Source of the DNA: Bagarius yarrelli
Taxonomy: Eukaryota; Chordata; Actinopteri; Siluriformes; Sisoridae
Assembly (NCBI GenBank): GCA_005784505.1
Contig: VCAZ01000001.1
Span: 7,738,097 to 7,802,096 of the forward strand
Direction of reading: 5' to 3'
DNA length: 64,000 bases
Under the pieces are notes generated by a model that made no database searches, had not been told where the DNA came from, and was given only the letters and a program-made list of their open reading frames with translations. A program made the translations under genes and the position numbers. Shown here piece by piece: positions 50,696 to 63,545 of this stretch (position 1 is its first letter; each line of letters starts with the position of its first letter).

Positions 50696-51519
50696 GAGCT
50701 TAAAATGTATTTTTATAGATACATATACAGGATACTCAACCTTCAACCTTGCTAGATGCTACTGTTTAAGGTTTAGTACTACTGCAACAGAATATTTAAA
50801 AAGCATGGATATCAGAAATGTAGCTTATACAACACTCCACTCTCACACTCAGGCCAAAGTTCACCTCAAACCTTAAAAAAACGTTTACAGGTTCAAGTCA
50901 ACGTGCTGGAAAGCAAACTATTTAAATCCATCTGTGTATATGCTGGGAGGGAGATGATGTCTCAGCCACTCCGCAGCCAGGATTAATAAGTGACTAGCAG
51001 CAGAGTCACACAATCACGCGACTTTCCACTGCCCCCATGGAAAAAAAACAGGAGATGGAGAGAGAAGGAACTGGCACTGTGCTGCCTGACTTATGGACTT
51101 GCAGAGTAATATTTGACTCCAAGGAAGGAAAAGCTTTTAAAAAAAGTCATGCCAGATAGCAGAAAATTCCCCTATAGTAAAATCTACAACAGCAAATAAA
51201 GATGTATGGTTTATGCTGTAAAATTCGGTATATATTATAAAACTGCAATTGAAGGCAATGTTATGATCTTTTTTTGATAGATTATATGTAGTAAACAAAT
51301 TTTAGGATTTATCCTATGATAGAAAGGGTTATAAAAATCCTATCATAAATCATAAATTCATATAATAGATTTTAGATTTAGTCAGCTACTAAAACAAGAT
51401 TAAGAATAAAAGTCTAGATAAGATTGAGAGTTAAAACTCATATTTAACCTTCATAACAAATTCATAACAAGACACGATTTTACTAAACTGTATAAACGTC
51501 AGAGCATGTGAGCGGAGTG

Positions 51520-51715
51520 GAGAGGGATTTGGAGTAGAGTGTAGCAATGAGCGTAGCTGGGAGCATAGCTAAGTGTAGCTGGGAGCGTAGTGGAATGTAG
51601 CGGGGAGCATAGCTGGGTGCGTAGTGAAACGTAGCGGAGAGCATAGTGGAGCGTAGCTGAGGACGTAGCGGAATGTAGCAGGGAGCATTGCGGAGTGTAG
51701 CTGGGAGCGTAGTGG
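51520..51715. repeat. degenerate minisatellite, units like GGAGCGTAGCTGGGAGCATAG
   Basis: Around 10-14 diverged units with core G(T/C)GTAGC. The Pro/Leu/Arg-rich minus frame over it is an artefact. Confidence 0.75.
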
Positions 51716-51999
51716 TAATATTTGCTTCAGAATTTTCTGAAGTTTTCAGTCTGTTCATATGTGTAGCATTTCTTGCTACACAAACATGATGGTGCTGCAA
51801 ACGGTGAGCTAGTTACATTATAAAGCCAAGTGGCTTCAAAAAAACAGGACATATTTTTAAAAAATAATTTTTATTTCATAAAACTGAATGAATAAAATAA
51901 ATTTAACAAAGTACAAGATAAATGCCACCCTGAGCAGAGCGCATGCAACAGAACGAAATATTGAGCTGAGCGTCACACTGCTCTGCTTCACTCACATGC

Positions 52000-53366
52000 T
52001 CTGATATACCTATTCGATAAAACGGGAAAATTGTCTTTGACCTTCAGTTAAGGTGACAACTTTATAAAAGCTGGATATTGGCTTGGTTGTGGTTTTTTGT
52101 TATTAATTTTACTATGTGATTGGTGCTTAATGTGGTCTTTTTACTATTAAAGTCTTCAAACTGGTGGCACGAATATACAGCAGGTAGTCAGAAAGCTTCT
52201 CTGCCCCCAGTTCCTGAAACAAGATGATAGGAAGACTGCCTACTATTAAATAATGTACCTATATACTGTATGTTAAATAGTTAATTTATACTTAAATGGT
52301 TATTTTATTAGCAATTCTACACCTGCAGAGTCACACAGTTAACTTAATAGGCTATTATGAAGCAACAGCAAGAAGCAAAAATATATAATGAAGATACAGG
52401 TCAAAAGCTTTAGATAATGTCTCCATCAACCACCAGACTGAAAGGAGTGTGAACTCTATCACATAAACAGTGGTATAGTTGTTGGTACCATATGGGCAGG
52501 TATCAGAAGCTGTTTATTTCATACAAAACAGTCTCTAGATTTTTCACAGTGGTGAAAAAAATTATCCTGTGACCTCGCCAGGGCAAAGGAAAATGAGCTG
52601 CGTAAACTGGACAATAAATGGAATTTTTTGCCTAATCTTTAACTTCCTAGTTTGTGCCTCTATACTAGCCACCGATGCCTATTAACACACCCACCACAAC
52701 TTTTAAGGGTATGCTTGGCTGATTTTCTGCTCACCTTGTTTGTAAAGAGTTCTTATTCAACCTTCCCCATCCTTTTTGGTAGCCCAACCCACACAACCCA
52801 ATTTTTCTCAGAACTCTTATCAATAAAATGTTTTCCCCCACAGAACTGTTCCTCATATGATGTTTTTCATACTATTCTGTTCCGTTTGAACTTTAGATCT
52901 CTGGTATGTGGAAAAATCCCAGAGGATCAAAAAAATTTATACCAGCCGATCAGGCACGACAATCACAAAGTCATAACTTTGTGAATAACTTTGACTACAT
53001 AACATAACATGACTAAGGATGACTAATTTTGCATTTTACTGCAGACATAATTGACGGAATATATATTCCTATTAAAGCCGATAATGAGAGTTGGGAACTA
53101 CTCCCCTTTACTATTGAACAAGCTGCATCTATAAAAAGTGTCTTAAACATTTGTGTACTGCTTCTACAAGTATTGGGAAAATGTATCCTATGCTAATAAT
53201 TAACTATTGGTGCTTTTGAATCTAATGGTTCATAATTTATGGTACCAGGATGTTTTATCTCAAATACCCGGCCACATATAACAGCACTTGCAAAGCTGTT
53301 TTTTATCAAATGTTTGTTCAATGTTCATCCAGGTAACACTAATTTTCCTATAGATGTAAATGGGTA
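52000..53366. other. no gene recognised
   Basis: AT-rich single-copy-looking sequence with one 110-codon open frame at 52652-52984 that shows no domain, no splice context and no neighbouring exon. Confidence 0.5.
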
Positions 53367-54279
53367 TATGAATGTTTGTGTACATACCTCTCTGATGACC
53401 AGTTCAGAATTTATGTCCACCGCAACTCTGACACTGATATAATGTTTACTGAACCTGAGCGAACAGAAGGAGGAAGTCGAAGGATTGGGTTTAGTTTAAA
53501 TGCAAATTCAGTTTATTGAAGAAATAACAAAACACAAAGCAAACAATTGAAGAACATGAACAAACAAGAACTAAAAACTAATCGAACAGAACCTGACCTG
53601 ACATAACTGGACCATAAACATGCACTTGAATCATGACATGACACAAAAATCAACCAAGTAACAATGCAAGTCAAAGACAAACTGAAACACAGGGGTATAA
53701 ATACACAACCTAACGGGGAAACAATCACCTAACAAGAAACAGCTGACTGCAATGAGGGAACGATCAACCAAAAACTTTGCAGACTCGACTTGAGTTGAGT
53801 TGTCTCTGGCTTGTCGTGATCAGTATCAGGCATGGAAGGCATTGCGTGAGTCGTCTTTGGCATGGCAGTCATGACTTGTTCAGTGTCTGGCAGGGCAGGC
53901 GTGGCGTGCTCAGTCTTTGGCATGGTGGGTGCTGAATGTACAGTCTCTGGCATGGCGGGAGCGGCATAACCATCTCTGGCACGGTGGGCATGGCGCGACC
54001 AATCTCTGGCATGGTGGGCGCGGCGTGACCAATCTCTGGCATGGAAGGCACGGCGTGAGCCGTCTTAGGCTTGGCAGACATTGCATGAGCCGTCTCAGGC
54101 TTGGCGTAATCAGGCTCTTTCATATCAGGCATGACATAATTAGCTTTTGGCATGGCAGGCACAGCATGCTCAGTCTCTGGCATGGCAGGCGCTTCATGGC
54201 ATGGTGGGTTTAACATAAGCCGTTCGGGATTGGCAGGTGTGGTGTAAGTCGTCTCAGACTTCGCGGGCTTGGCGTGGTG
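53367..54279 (-). repeat. retroelement-derived block, copy 1 of a tandem duplication
   Basis: Begins 'tatgaatgtttgtgtacata'; contains the LTR-like part at about 53430-53790 (on the minus strand 'tgtgtatttatacccctgtg' and 'cttcaataaactgaatttgc', with an AATAAA) and the Pro/Met-rich tandem repeat at 53790-54270. Its left part is repeated about 913 bases downstream. Confidence 0.7.
53790..54270 (-). repeat. minisatellite of about 30 bp encoding MPE(T/I)xHAxPA-type repeats
   Basis: On the minus strand the unit is roughly 'gccatgccagagactgagca' plus about ten bases. It gives repeats such as MPETEHAVPAMPKA and MPEIGHAAPTMPEI across two overlapping frames. Probably a low-complexity part of a retroelement gag; not a host gene. 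Confidence 0.6.
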
Positions 54280-54830
54280 TATGAATGTTTGTATACATGC
54301 TTCCCTAAAGACCAATTCAGGATGTATGTCCAATGTTGCTGCTAAAATGTTAAATATAATAAACACGAGTGAACAGGAGTTACTGTCACAAGTTGAAGAA
54401 TTGGGTTTGGTTTGGATGCAAATTCAGTTTATTGAAGAAAAAACAAAAGACAAAACAAACTATTCAAGAACATGAACAAACAAGAACATAAAACTTATCT
54501 AACAGGACCTGACCTGACATAACAGGACCATAAAGCCACTTGAATCTTGACATGACACAAACATTAACCATGACAAGCAAGACGAAGCAAACTGAAACAC
54601 AGGGGTATAAATACACAACCTAATGGGGACAATCATCTAAACAAGAAACACCTGAAGACAATGAGTAAACAATCAACCAATGACAGGACGAAGACAACTT
54701 TAACTTGGCAGGCTCATTGTGAGCCAACTCTGGCTTGGTGGGCCTGACTCAAGTCGTCTCTGGCTTGTCATGATCAGTCTCTGGCATGGCAGTCATGGCA
54801 GAGAATTCCAACTACCACTTCCACCAAGGA
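54280..54830 (-). repeat. retroelement-derived block, copy 2, truncated
   Basis: Repeats copy 1 from 'tatgaatgtttgtatacatg' through the LTR-like segment ('tataaatacacaacctaatg') and keeps only a few minisatellite units, then ends near 'catggcagagaattccaact'. Confidence 0.7.
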
Positions 54831-54931
54831 CTGTTATGCCAACCGTCAAAACCTTAAAGGTTGTTAATACTTTATACATTTTTGTCTTTAATATAATTTG
54901 GATTTTTGAGTTTGTTCACTCTATTATACTA

Positions 54932-55078
54932 GGGAAGTGGTAGCTCAGTGGTTGGACCTTTCTTGGACTGTTAAATGGAATATTGTGGGTTTAATTCCCC
55001 AGCATCACTGAATTACCACTACTGGGTACTGTAGTGGCTCTGGAAAAGGGCGTCTGCTAAATGCTGTAAATGTGCATG
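54932..55078 (+). repeat. AAATGTAA-tail SINE with internal deletion
   Basis: Head 'agtggtagctcagtggttgg', B-box-like GGTTTAATTCC; the middle is shortened and the end is 'gggcgtctgctaaatgctgt'. Confidence 0.7.
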
Positions 55079-55280
55079 TACTCTTGTAAACAAATCTGTA
55101 AGTGTGTAATGTAGTTCTCTATAGTTTGTCACAGTTTTTATGTTATGTTGTTATTGCACTGTTTTGTAAGAATAACAAGTCACTAAGCTCCAATGACTCA
55201 TTACAGTTCTGCCCCATTCTGGGTGTAAACAGATTTTGATTAATATGTACATTTATTTTTGGGTCATGGTCCATTTAAAA

Positions 55281-55320
55281 CATCCATCCATCCATCCATC
55301 CATCCATCCATCCATCCATC
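55281..55320. repeat. (CATC)n microsatellite
   Basis: Ten CATC units. Confidence 0.93.
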
Positions 55321-55871
55321 ATCTTAGTATAAGAAATTATACAATCACTTTAGTATTTCAAATTATTATTACAGCTGTAACTGTTTATGTTGAATTGTTT
55401 TATATCAGCTACTGGAGTTGTGCTATTACACTTTATAATTAAAAAAAATTTTAAGATAAAGAGGAATTCCTGTATGGGAGTTTATGGTAAACCCCAGAAA
55501 AACTGCAACTATTTAATTATAGTTTTTATAAAAATTATTAGTTTATTCATTTTAACTTCATGATTTTTTAAGATTTATAATTGAATTTTTGTTTCATATA
55601 TTTTAATTTATATAATTTAATTATTATTTCAAAAAGCTATTTTTTTAATATTTTTTTTTTATTTTATACATTTTAATTTTGTTTTTTTTCTTATTTTTAT
55701 TGTTTAGTTTGTACATAAATGCCTTTTTGTTTTTATTTGAAAATAGGTTTGCATGTTATTATTTGACAAAGTTGTTATTTAATAGGAGTTATCATGATCA
55801 TAACTACATTAACTATTCCTAAGTAATAGGTTTGCATGATTATGTGACTTGATCACATTTGTTAAGAGATT

Positions 55872-56020
55872 TTTACATTTACAGCATTTGGCAGATTCCC
55901 TTATCCATACATTTATTCCTTTTTTATACAATTGAGCGATTGGGGGTTAAGGGCCTTGCTTAGAGGCCCAGAAGTGGCAACTTGGTGGTGGTTGGGAATC
56001 AAACCTTAACCACTTACCTT
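55872..56020 (-). repeat. AAATGTAA-tail SINE, minus orientation, head truncated
   Basis: 'catttacagcatttggcaga', 'gggttaagggccttgcttag', 'ggtggttgggaatcaaacct'. Confidence 0.7.
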
Positions 56021-56258
56021 CCGTCAGATTTTATTTGTATTTTATATATTGTTTATTTGATACATAATTAATGTTTTATTTGGTGGTGAAAAAGTATAGA
56101 TATGTACTTTTTTTTTAATTCCCCAGAGGGTGCAATAATTTAGGATTTGTTTCTACTATGAGATATTTAATTAAATAGAACCTGAACAGAGTATGAAAAG
56201 ATTTACTCTTTAAAGATAAAATAAAGACATGGCGTGTTATCTCACTTCAGTGAAATGC

Positions 56259-56264
56259 TTTATT
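56259..56264 (-). terminator. candidate adm2 polyadenylation signal AATAAA
   Basis: AATAAA on the minus strand about 2.7 kb past the adm2 stop. If used, the adm2 3'UTR spans 56.25-58.95 kb. Nearer signals are possible; inference only. Confidence 0.3.
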
Positions 56265-58946
56265 TCACACAACATGTAAAACATTCTAAAGTAGTACACA
56301 CTGTAACTAAACGAAAGCCTGTTTTTCACGAACTCTCTCATTTTCCTATGCGAAGATAAATAAAGGATTTTACATACAAGGACATAAATACAGAACTTAA
56401 ATAGTAGAACTAATAATAATAATAATATTCACACAAAGTGTACAGATACATAAGATTGATGTTTCATACATATGTAACAAAAATATCCTAAACACATATC
56501 AAGTTTTAGAGATCATAATTTAGTTACATCATATAAGGTTCAAGTTAAGACATGAAAACAGGTTTTTTTGCTATAAAGTGCTTCTTGTTTCTTTTTTTCT
56601 TTTTCTTTTTGGTTAGAATACCAACTGATCATGATCATGGTATTACAGTGAAACAGGCAGGTTTGGAGTAGGATGTTGGCCTGAATCTAACAAACATTAC
56701 TGATAACCTCCCTCATATTCCTGCAGATTTAGGGCAAAGGTCATCAAAATACACTGCTCTGGCAGACACACAAACTCCGATCGGATGAAGCAGTGACGCG
56801 GCCATGACGCCCAAAACCTTCACATCGTTACAAATCTTACAGCTAGCTGTCGACAATTAAATAAATAAAAAAACAACAAACAAAGACAAGTTCGGACGCT
56901 TTTACAGATTCAGAGCTACAGATTGACCAGTTCTCAGAATTTTTGAAAGCTTTTTAATAATCAGTGATGCCGAAACAGGAGTGAGATCGATTACAGAAGA
57001 GTGAGTGAGCAGAGTTTGTGTATAGAGAGCCCTAAAACACACATTCAGGATTACACAAAGATGCTAGAATTATAAGAAAGCCCCAGCGCTGAAAAAGACA
57101 CTTAAATATCACAGGCAGATTGGTGAACAATAAATTACATTACAGTGTGATGCAAATCAAGAAATTTTAATAAACGTCAAGTATCGTCAGGTTTTAAGTA
57201 GATTGTCGGCATTTAGGAATGATCTCAGAGAAACTTCAAGAAGGTTAAATGTCGAGTATGACCGGTAAACGATCTCGATGTAAACACATGCTTTTAAATG
57301 GTGGCTGTAGATGATAAGGTTAAACAAAGTCATGATAAATTATGCTGAGTACTTCTTACAGTGCACAAATGTAGGATTGAATTCGTCATCAGGAGATTTA
57401 AGCTTGCGTTTGGCTTGAGATTTACTGTAGTTATTTTTAATCAGGACTTAAGGCGGCTTTAGACAACATGCCATTTTTCAAGGTCTAGTCTATTTATTCC
57501 TAAAAGGCACAGACGGTAATTTTAGGGGTGAGTGCTAGAGCTAAAGGTTGAGACACAATCATTATGCAAAAAAAGAAGCTTTAAAATATATATGAAACGT
57601 TTTAAGAGCATTTCTGGAGCATTTTTGGTGCCAGGTGCCACTAACAATTTTGGGCCAACAAGTTACCACTGTTGCCCCTGAGCAAACCCCCCTCCCCCTT
57701 CTTTAACCCCTAACTGCTTAGTCATATAAAAGATAATGTAAGTCGCTAAGGGCATAAAAACGTCTGCCAAATGACATACTAACTAATAAAACTAATCTTT
57801 TGGAGCTCCAAAAGTGCATGAGCCTTCAGAATCGTCCTAACAAATACCTCCTCCCCCCTCGTCACCCTAACTGGTGCATCGTTGTCTTAAATTTTGTGTC
57901 CTATAGTTGATGCAACAGTCGAAATGCTCTTGGTTTTAGGATATCCGTTAATAGGTTGTTTTTTTCAATTATATTGTATTATGTTGTCATTATGTCGTAT
58001 TAATAAGCAATTCATTCCAAGTATTTCGTAATGTTTCAATTTGTAAACAGTGAATGACATCAGCAGGAGCTAGTTTTGATTGTTGTTTGTCCAAAAGTGT
58101 GTGTTTTAATCACCTGTTAGAAAATGCTTAGGATAAGGCTATTGTTTGTTTATGACGCTAAGCCCAGCAGGTTTCCAGTAGGAAAACAAACGAAGGGATT
58201 AAAACTCAGCTCATTAAACAGCGCTTGAGGTTTTATCGTCACTTTACGATTCATGAACGCGTGTTAAATTATAACAATCCAAGAATAATAAACAAAAGCT
58301 GTGCTACAGCAGTGATAATCCGCTTCAGTGTTTCATTGTGTGTTAGGGAATAAAAAGCACAACCTTAGTGGCCACAACCAACTGCCGATAATTTATGCAG
58401 GAAATGGAATTAAGATAAGGTGGAACCATCAAGCAAGAAAATGTCTGAGGTTGTTGGGAAGCTGGTGGTCTTCAACTAAAAGAGATACACACAGCTTTCT
58501 ACTCACTATGGACAACATTTTAAGACAACATAAACATTTAGAGCAACTTGAAACTAGAAGCGATCCCATCATGCCAATAAATTAAGTCCATAGCTGATGT
58601 TATAACCTTGGGTGGAATCTTCATGTCTGGACGCATCATAGATGAGATCCGTTAAGCCAGATTCGCTCGTTTTTGTAAAGGAGGGATTACAATGTAAAAA
58701 TGTCTCTAAAGAACTCAGAAGAAGATCTAATTTAAAACCAAAGTCAATTTAAAATCTTTGCGTTTTGTGAAGAGAGGACAGAGAAAAAGTCTCAGCCATG
58801 TATATCAGTAACATCAGATATTTTCTTCCTAAAAAAAGGCACTTGTGAAAGCGCAAAGCACAAGTGGGAAAGATACAGAGGAAAAATAAAGATCGAATGC
58901 ACCTAAAGCTGCTTTGTTAGGGCTTCGATTTGGACCTCCCTGGAGA
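56265..58946 (-). other. region downstream of adm2, possible long 3'UTR
   Basis: No coding exon recognised. A partial SINE tail lies at about 57640-57785 ('taagtcgctaagggcataaa', 'cgtctgccaaatgac'). The 85-codon plus-strand frame at 58328-58585 has no recognised domain. Confidence 0.4.
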
Positions 58947-59334
58947 TCATCCGTAGCTATGTGGGCTGTGTGGGTCTATAGGAGCTGGGTCTTCACGTCC
59001 GGTCTGGCCGACCAGCTGGTAGAGGCGGTGGCTAAGTTTCTGTACCTGGCATGTTCCCAGGACACACCCGACGCGCATTAACTGACCATGTTGGTGTTGA
59101 TGACCCCGAGCGTAGGCACTGCGGCGAGCTCTTCGGTTTGACTCCACAGAATTGTTGGTTGGGTTCAAAGTGCCTGAAGGTTCCTTAGCTGACGGAGGAG
59201 GGTTTTTATAGAGTAGAGTTTTCCATAAAGAGGTTCGGTCCAAAGATGCAGCTGGGGTGTTGGTTAGATCATCTGAGTCTGGGAAGACGGAACTTCCTTC
59301 CTTCTTCTGACGTAAGATTGACTTGAAATCCAAC
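58947..59334 (-). CDS. adm2: adm2 (adrenomedullin 2 / intermedin), last coding exon
   Basis: ADM2 is a secreted CGRP-family peptide that acts on CALCRL/RAMP receptors in vascular and water-balance control. The exon starts after a TTTGCAG acceptor at 59341-59335, first base completing a codon, and runs 129 codons to TGA at 58949-58947. The propeptide RLDFKSILRQKKEGSSVF is followed by basic cleavage sites (NRRARRSAYARG). The mature hormone has the six-residue disulfide ring CVLGTC in RVGCVLGTCQVQKLSHRLYQ. It ends in the ADM2-specific HSPHSYG, where the final Gly would be converted to the Tyr amide. This ending separates it from adm and CGRP. The signal-peptide exon was not found between 59335 and 64000 and may lie beyond the window. 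Teleosts carry adm2a and adm2b; I cannot tell which. Confidence 0.92.
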
Positions 59335-61424
59335 CTGCAAAGCAAATAAACAGGAAAGTGTTGAACTTCCTGCTAATCTAAGGAAGGAACATTTAAGGAA
59401 ATGTAATTATTACAAGAAGGTTCCAAGAAGGAAACTGAGCAGATAAGTAAAAGTAAAGTCATCTTTTATCAGACATAAAGTGAGATAATGTGTGTAAATA
59501 TTGATCACCTGATAATGTCTATAATGACACAGTATAAAAACTACATTACGAATGTTCCACTCTGAAAATAGCTCTTGTGTTTAGAAGTGCTAAGGCTCTT
59601 CACAGGACAGACAGTACGGTCAACAATTATATTTATCTCACCATCTGCTCACATCCATTACAGAATGTTTGCACAGGTTCATCTGTTAGCTTTAAAATCT
59701 TGCCCACCTGACATTGACCGGTAAAACCGTTCTCTTCTTCTCAAACATTACCAAAATGTTGTTATTTGGTTTACTCAAAATTGGGTGATTTTTTGTAAAA
59801 AATGTTAAATGTAACTCAAACGTTTTGTTTTATGTCTTATTATCTCTAGCGTTATTGTTTCCAAAGCTGATAATCAGATAATCATCATCACATACAAGAC
59901 ATGGACATCCTGAGGACCAGATCTTACAGGATTTATATGATTACAGAGCTCATGTGGCTGTGCTTAGTTCCTCTTTGAGCTTGATCCTAATAGTCTCTGG
60001 TCCTCATTCAAGAAGCTTAAAATCTAATCTTTTCATCAGCTTTGTCCTTTTTTTGCCCTTTCACCTGAAGCACCATTAACACTCATCAATTTTTGCTAAA
60101 TCCTTTTAAGTGGTTCATGAGACCACCAAAGACGGTAAAATGACTGAAAGCTTTTGTTAAGATTGTTGGAGAAACATAATCTATTATAGTAGTAATAAAC
60201 TAGTCATCGACTATAACCTGGCAGCCATTTCTGGCTGGCATCCAGAATTTTGTTAGCTTTCAAAAAAACAGCATAGTATATATAATTACACCAATTGTTT
60301 AAGGCTAATGGGAAGAACAATGAGAAGTTCTTTGCCTGCCAATTCGGCCTGTTCCGAATTGTTGTAACTTCTTGGAATACTAAAACAGCCTCAGGCTCTT
60401 AATTACCATCTCAGTTATCAGTTGCACGGTCTTGTAGATTTGCTTTATGTTCGCAGTTAGCGAAGAAAATGACCACCTGCAAGCAGCCAATCCCCAATCC
60501 ATCTAGAACATTTGAACCTTTGACCAGTATTAAGTAGCCACATGCTTTGACACGGTTGGACATGCCCCCTTTTTATCCTTCCAATTAGCTACTCATCAAA
60601 CAAGTTACCCACGTAAAAATCTGGGCTATTTATTGCACAAAGTGACTCACGAAAATAACTAATGAGAGTGGGATGCATGCAAGCGTCAAGACAGCGTCAT
60701 TTTCCCAGACCTTTAATACAGTGTTGAGATTGAGAAAGTTGAGAAACCACCACAATTGCAAAGAAAGTTAAGGTTCACACTTCTCACTTTGGTATTTTCC
60801 ACCTCAATGGATGCATTCAATTACCTAGATTTAGACACCCAGTTGAGTGGCTGAAAAAGTAATAGGAAACATGAAACTTTTCCTCCCCCGCAGCTTAAGG
60901 ATTCATAATCGAGAGGCCTACATGTGCTACCTGGTACCCCGAGGAGAGCCGAGCCTTTTGGAGAGCCAGATTAATCCGTCTAAATATATCTAGCCACTTA
61001 CTTCCTCTAGTACAGTGTCCTTATTGTTTGACTGGTGGCGAAAACAAATTGGTGAAAGGTGAATTGTCGTGAACTGAGACGTGGGATTGGGGAATTATAA
61101 GGGATCATAGTGGCGGGTTAATGATATAGTCGAGACAAAAGTTTGCGTTTCCTTAAGCCAATATAAGGATGAAAAAAAATGTAATTCAAACTTTCAATGT
61201 TTAAATGTCACCTTAATGTTTTATATCCTGTTAGTGGATTTTGGGGGCCTCAAAAATTTTTTGTGCACTTTATTTTGGATTGTAATATTTTTTAGCAGGA
61301 CACACTATTTTATGTTGTAATATTTTAGAATTTTATCGTTTGTAGCTAAAATGTAATATAGAGATACATTTTTTTGCATTCTAAATCATAACTGTTTAGA
61401 GTATTGGTGTAATGGTGTAAAACA

Positions 61425-61575
61425 GGGTTCTCCAAACACAGACTGTCCTGCAGAGTTTGGCTCCAACCCTAATTAAACACCCCTTAACTAGTTACTTAAG
61501 GTGTTGCTGGGTATACTTAAAACTTAAAGGCAGATGTGTTGGGACAAGTTGGAGCTAAACTATTTGCACAACACA
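61425..61575. repeat. self-complementary dispersed fish repeat
   Basis: 'gactgtcctgcagagtttgg', 'ctccaaccctaattaaacac' on the left and 'tgttgggacaagttggagct' on the right: 'TTTGGCTCCAAC' and 'GTTGGAGCTAAA' are near inverse complements. Relative of 9895-10115. Confidence 0.6.
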
Positions 61576-62169
61576 AATAGTTACACAATTGTTGGCAATC
61601 ATTATGATATCAATTGAAAGAAAAGATTTTACTTGACATTTCAAACACTAAGACATAAGAGCTGATGCGATCTTGCTATCTCTGTGTTCTGAGCCTCAAT
61701 GAAAAACAGTCCACCTGGAAAAAAGCCAAGATTGTGGAATGTAAATCTTAGCCGCTAATCCACGAAAGAATTTTGCCTGACAACAAAATATTTCGTCCAC
61801 ATGCTCGTCTGAGTCTGATACTTACTACTAAAATGTTCAGACACCGTTTCAGTTTTAAAGCAGATTGAAACTGTATGACGGAATCCACGGCCTATTTCCA
61901 GTTCAGGTGTTGCAAGCTAGCACAGAATTCTCGCTATCTAATCCTACTGACCAATACTTATGACCTCTCAGATACGGATAGGGTATCCCGTTGATATTTA
62001 TTCCAATACTACACAAGTTTAAAGCTCTTTGATGTACACATAAGACGTGCTTATCCAGAGCGACATACGAAATCAATCATTGATACAGGTTTGCTAGTGT
62101 AACCTAAGCCCGAAATATTTCTGGTTGAAGTATTTGCGTCAGTGGCTCAAATTAATTTATCCTACATTT

Positions 62170-62330
62170 CTAAATATTTAGGACTATTTAATTCTTATTC
62201 GTACAACTAAACATTCAAGGGTTAAGGGCTTTGCTCAGGCCCCCCAGCAGTGACAGCTCGGTGGTCCTGGGAATTTAATTCAGAATCTTTTGGTCAACAA
62301 TCCAACACTTTAACTACCGAGATACCACAT
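62170..62330 (-). repeat. AAATGTAA-tail SINE, minus orientation, diverged
   Basis: 'gggttaagggctttgctcag', 'ccagcagtgacagctcggtg', 'actttaactaccgagatacc'. Confidence 0.6.
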
Positions 62331-63372
62331 GCCAGAACGAGGAAAGGGTCATAGAACTAAAACTAACTCATACACACTATTCAAAGTCATGCTTCTGTCA
62401 ATCACAGCTAGCTACCAGGTCAGTGTCCTGAATCCTGAACTGCACTGGATGAGCTGTAGACAAAAGCAGACTAGCATTACTGCAAACAGAGCTATACTTG
62501 CTTCTGCAAATTAGACTCTTACTGTGCTTCTAAAATTTACTTTCATTTTACTGCTTGCTACCAGCTTCCAGTGGTACATTGCCATCAAAACCACAATTAA
62601 GGCAACCTTTGCCAGATGCTGATGATCTCAAATAAAGATTTACACAAATACACAATGAACAGTGCATAGACATTGTTTCTAAGTATATTATTACTCGTCA
62701 AAGTAGAAAAATCATCCCGATTAAATCTTGCCGATTTCTGACTGACTAAGATAATGTGTTTATGTTAGATTATACGCTGAAGATCCTCAGACAGTAGATC
62801 TGTGTTTAAAAGAAATTACATGGTAGCTACCAGATTTATAGCTATGCAGCCATTTTTAGCGTCCGTATTGATGGCTTTCAGACAATTGTCATTGTAGCAT
62901 ACACAATCTTGTATTTTTTTTTTTTTTTTAATATGGAGTCTACCAAAAGTTTTTCTGATTTGAACAGAGGACCCAAATCTTTTTTTTCAACCAACTAATA
63001 ATATAAAGTAAGAAACAAAAAACAGTTAATCTCCAAAACGTAATCAACAATTTAAAAACAAAACAAAACAGCTGACCATTAAAAAAGGACAGACTAAGGG
63101 GGAATTTCCTGGAAATAACTTTGCCTGAATCACTTTTACCACATGAACAGAACATTCAGTTTTTCACTTACTGTGTTACTGTGTGACAATGTTGTTTGCC
63201 AAATTAACTCACTGAAGCGCATAGTTTTAAATCTGAGCATTCGTCCTTCAGTCCATCGGGAGAAACCAGATGTTAAACCTTCAGCTTTTCACCTGTTCCA
63301 TGTAATCACAACGTTTCTTGGTGGCCATAATCTGGATGACGGCATTCATTGTTTTTTATTTAATTAATAACA

Positions 63373-63545
63373 CTGAAAGTGGTATCTTAGTGGGTTGTAG
63401 TGCTGATCGGTAGATTAGGGGTTCAATTCCCAATACAGCGTTACTGCTACTGAGCTTCTTTGCAAGACCTTTAATCAACAAATGCCCAGTTGAATAAAAC
63501 AATGTGATACATGTAAGCTGCTCTGGATGAAAAGCAAGAAATGAA
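63373..63545 (+). repeat. AAATGTAA-tail SINE, diverged
   Basis: 'aaagtggtatcttagtgggt' as the A-box region, 'ggggttcaattcccaataca' as the B-box region, then 'cctttaatcaacaaatgccc' and 'aagctgctctggatgaaaag'. Confidence 0.6.

Noticed and set aside
52652..52984. 110-codon open frame considered as a small gene
   Set aside because: No domain, no promoter or polyA pairing, AT-rich unannotated neighbourhood; length is within chance for the window.
53869..54366. 165-codon Met/Pro-rich protein considered as a host gene
   Set aside because: It is a minisatellite with duplicated LTR-like flanks and matches retroelement debris at 49.8-50.2 kb.
58328..58585. 85-codon plus-strand frame downstream of adm2
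   Set aside because: No recognised domain, no partner exons; it lies antisense to the probable adm2 3'UTR.
58947..59334. Calling the peptide hormone exon adrenomedullin or CGRP
   Set aside because: The C-terminal SPHSYG and CVLGTCQVQ ring region are characteristic of ADM2/intermedin.
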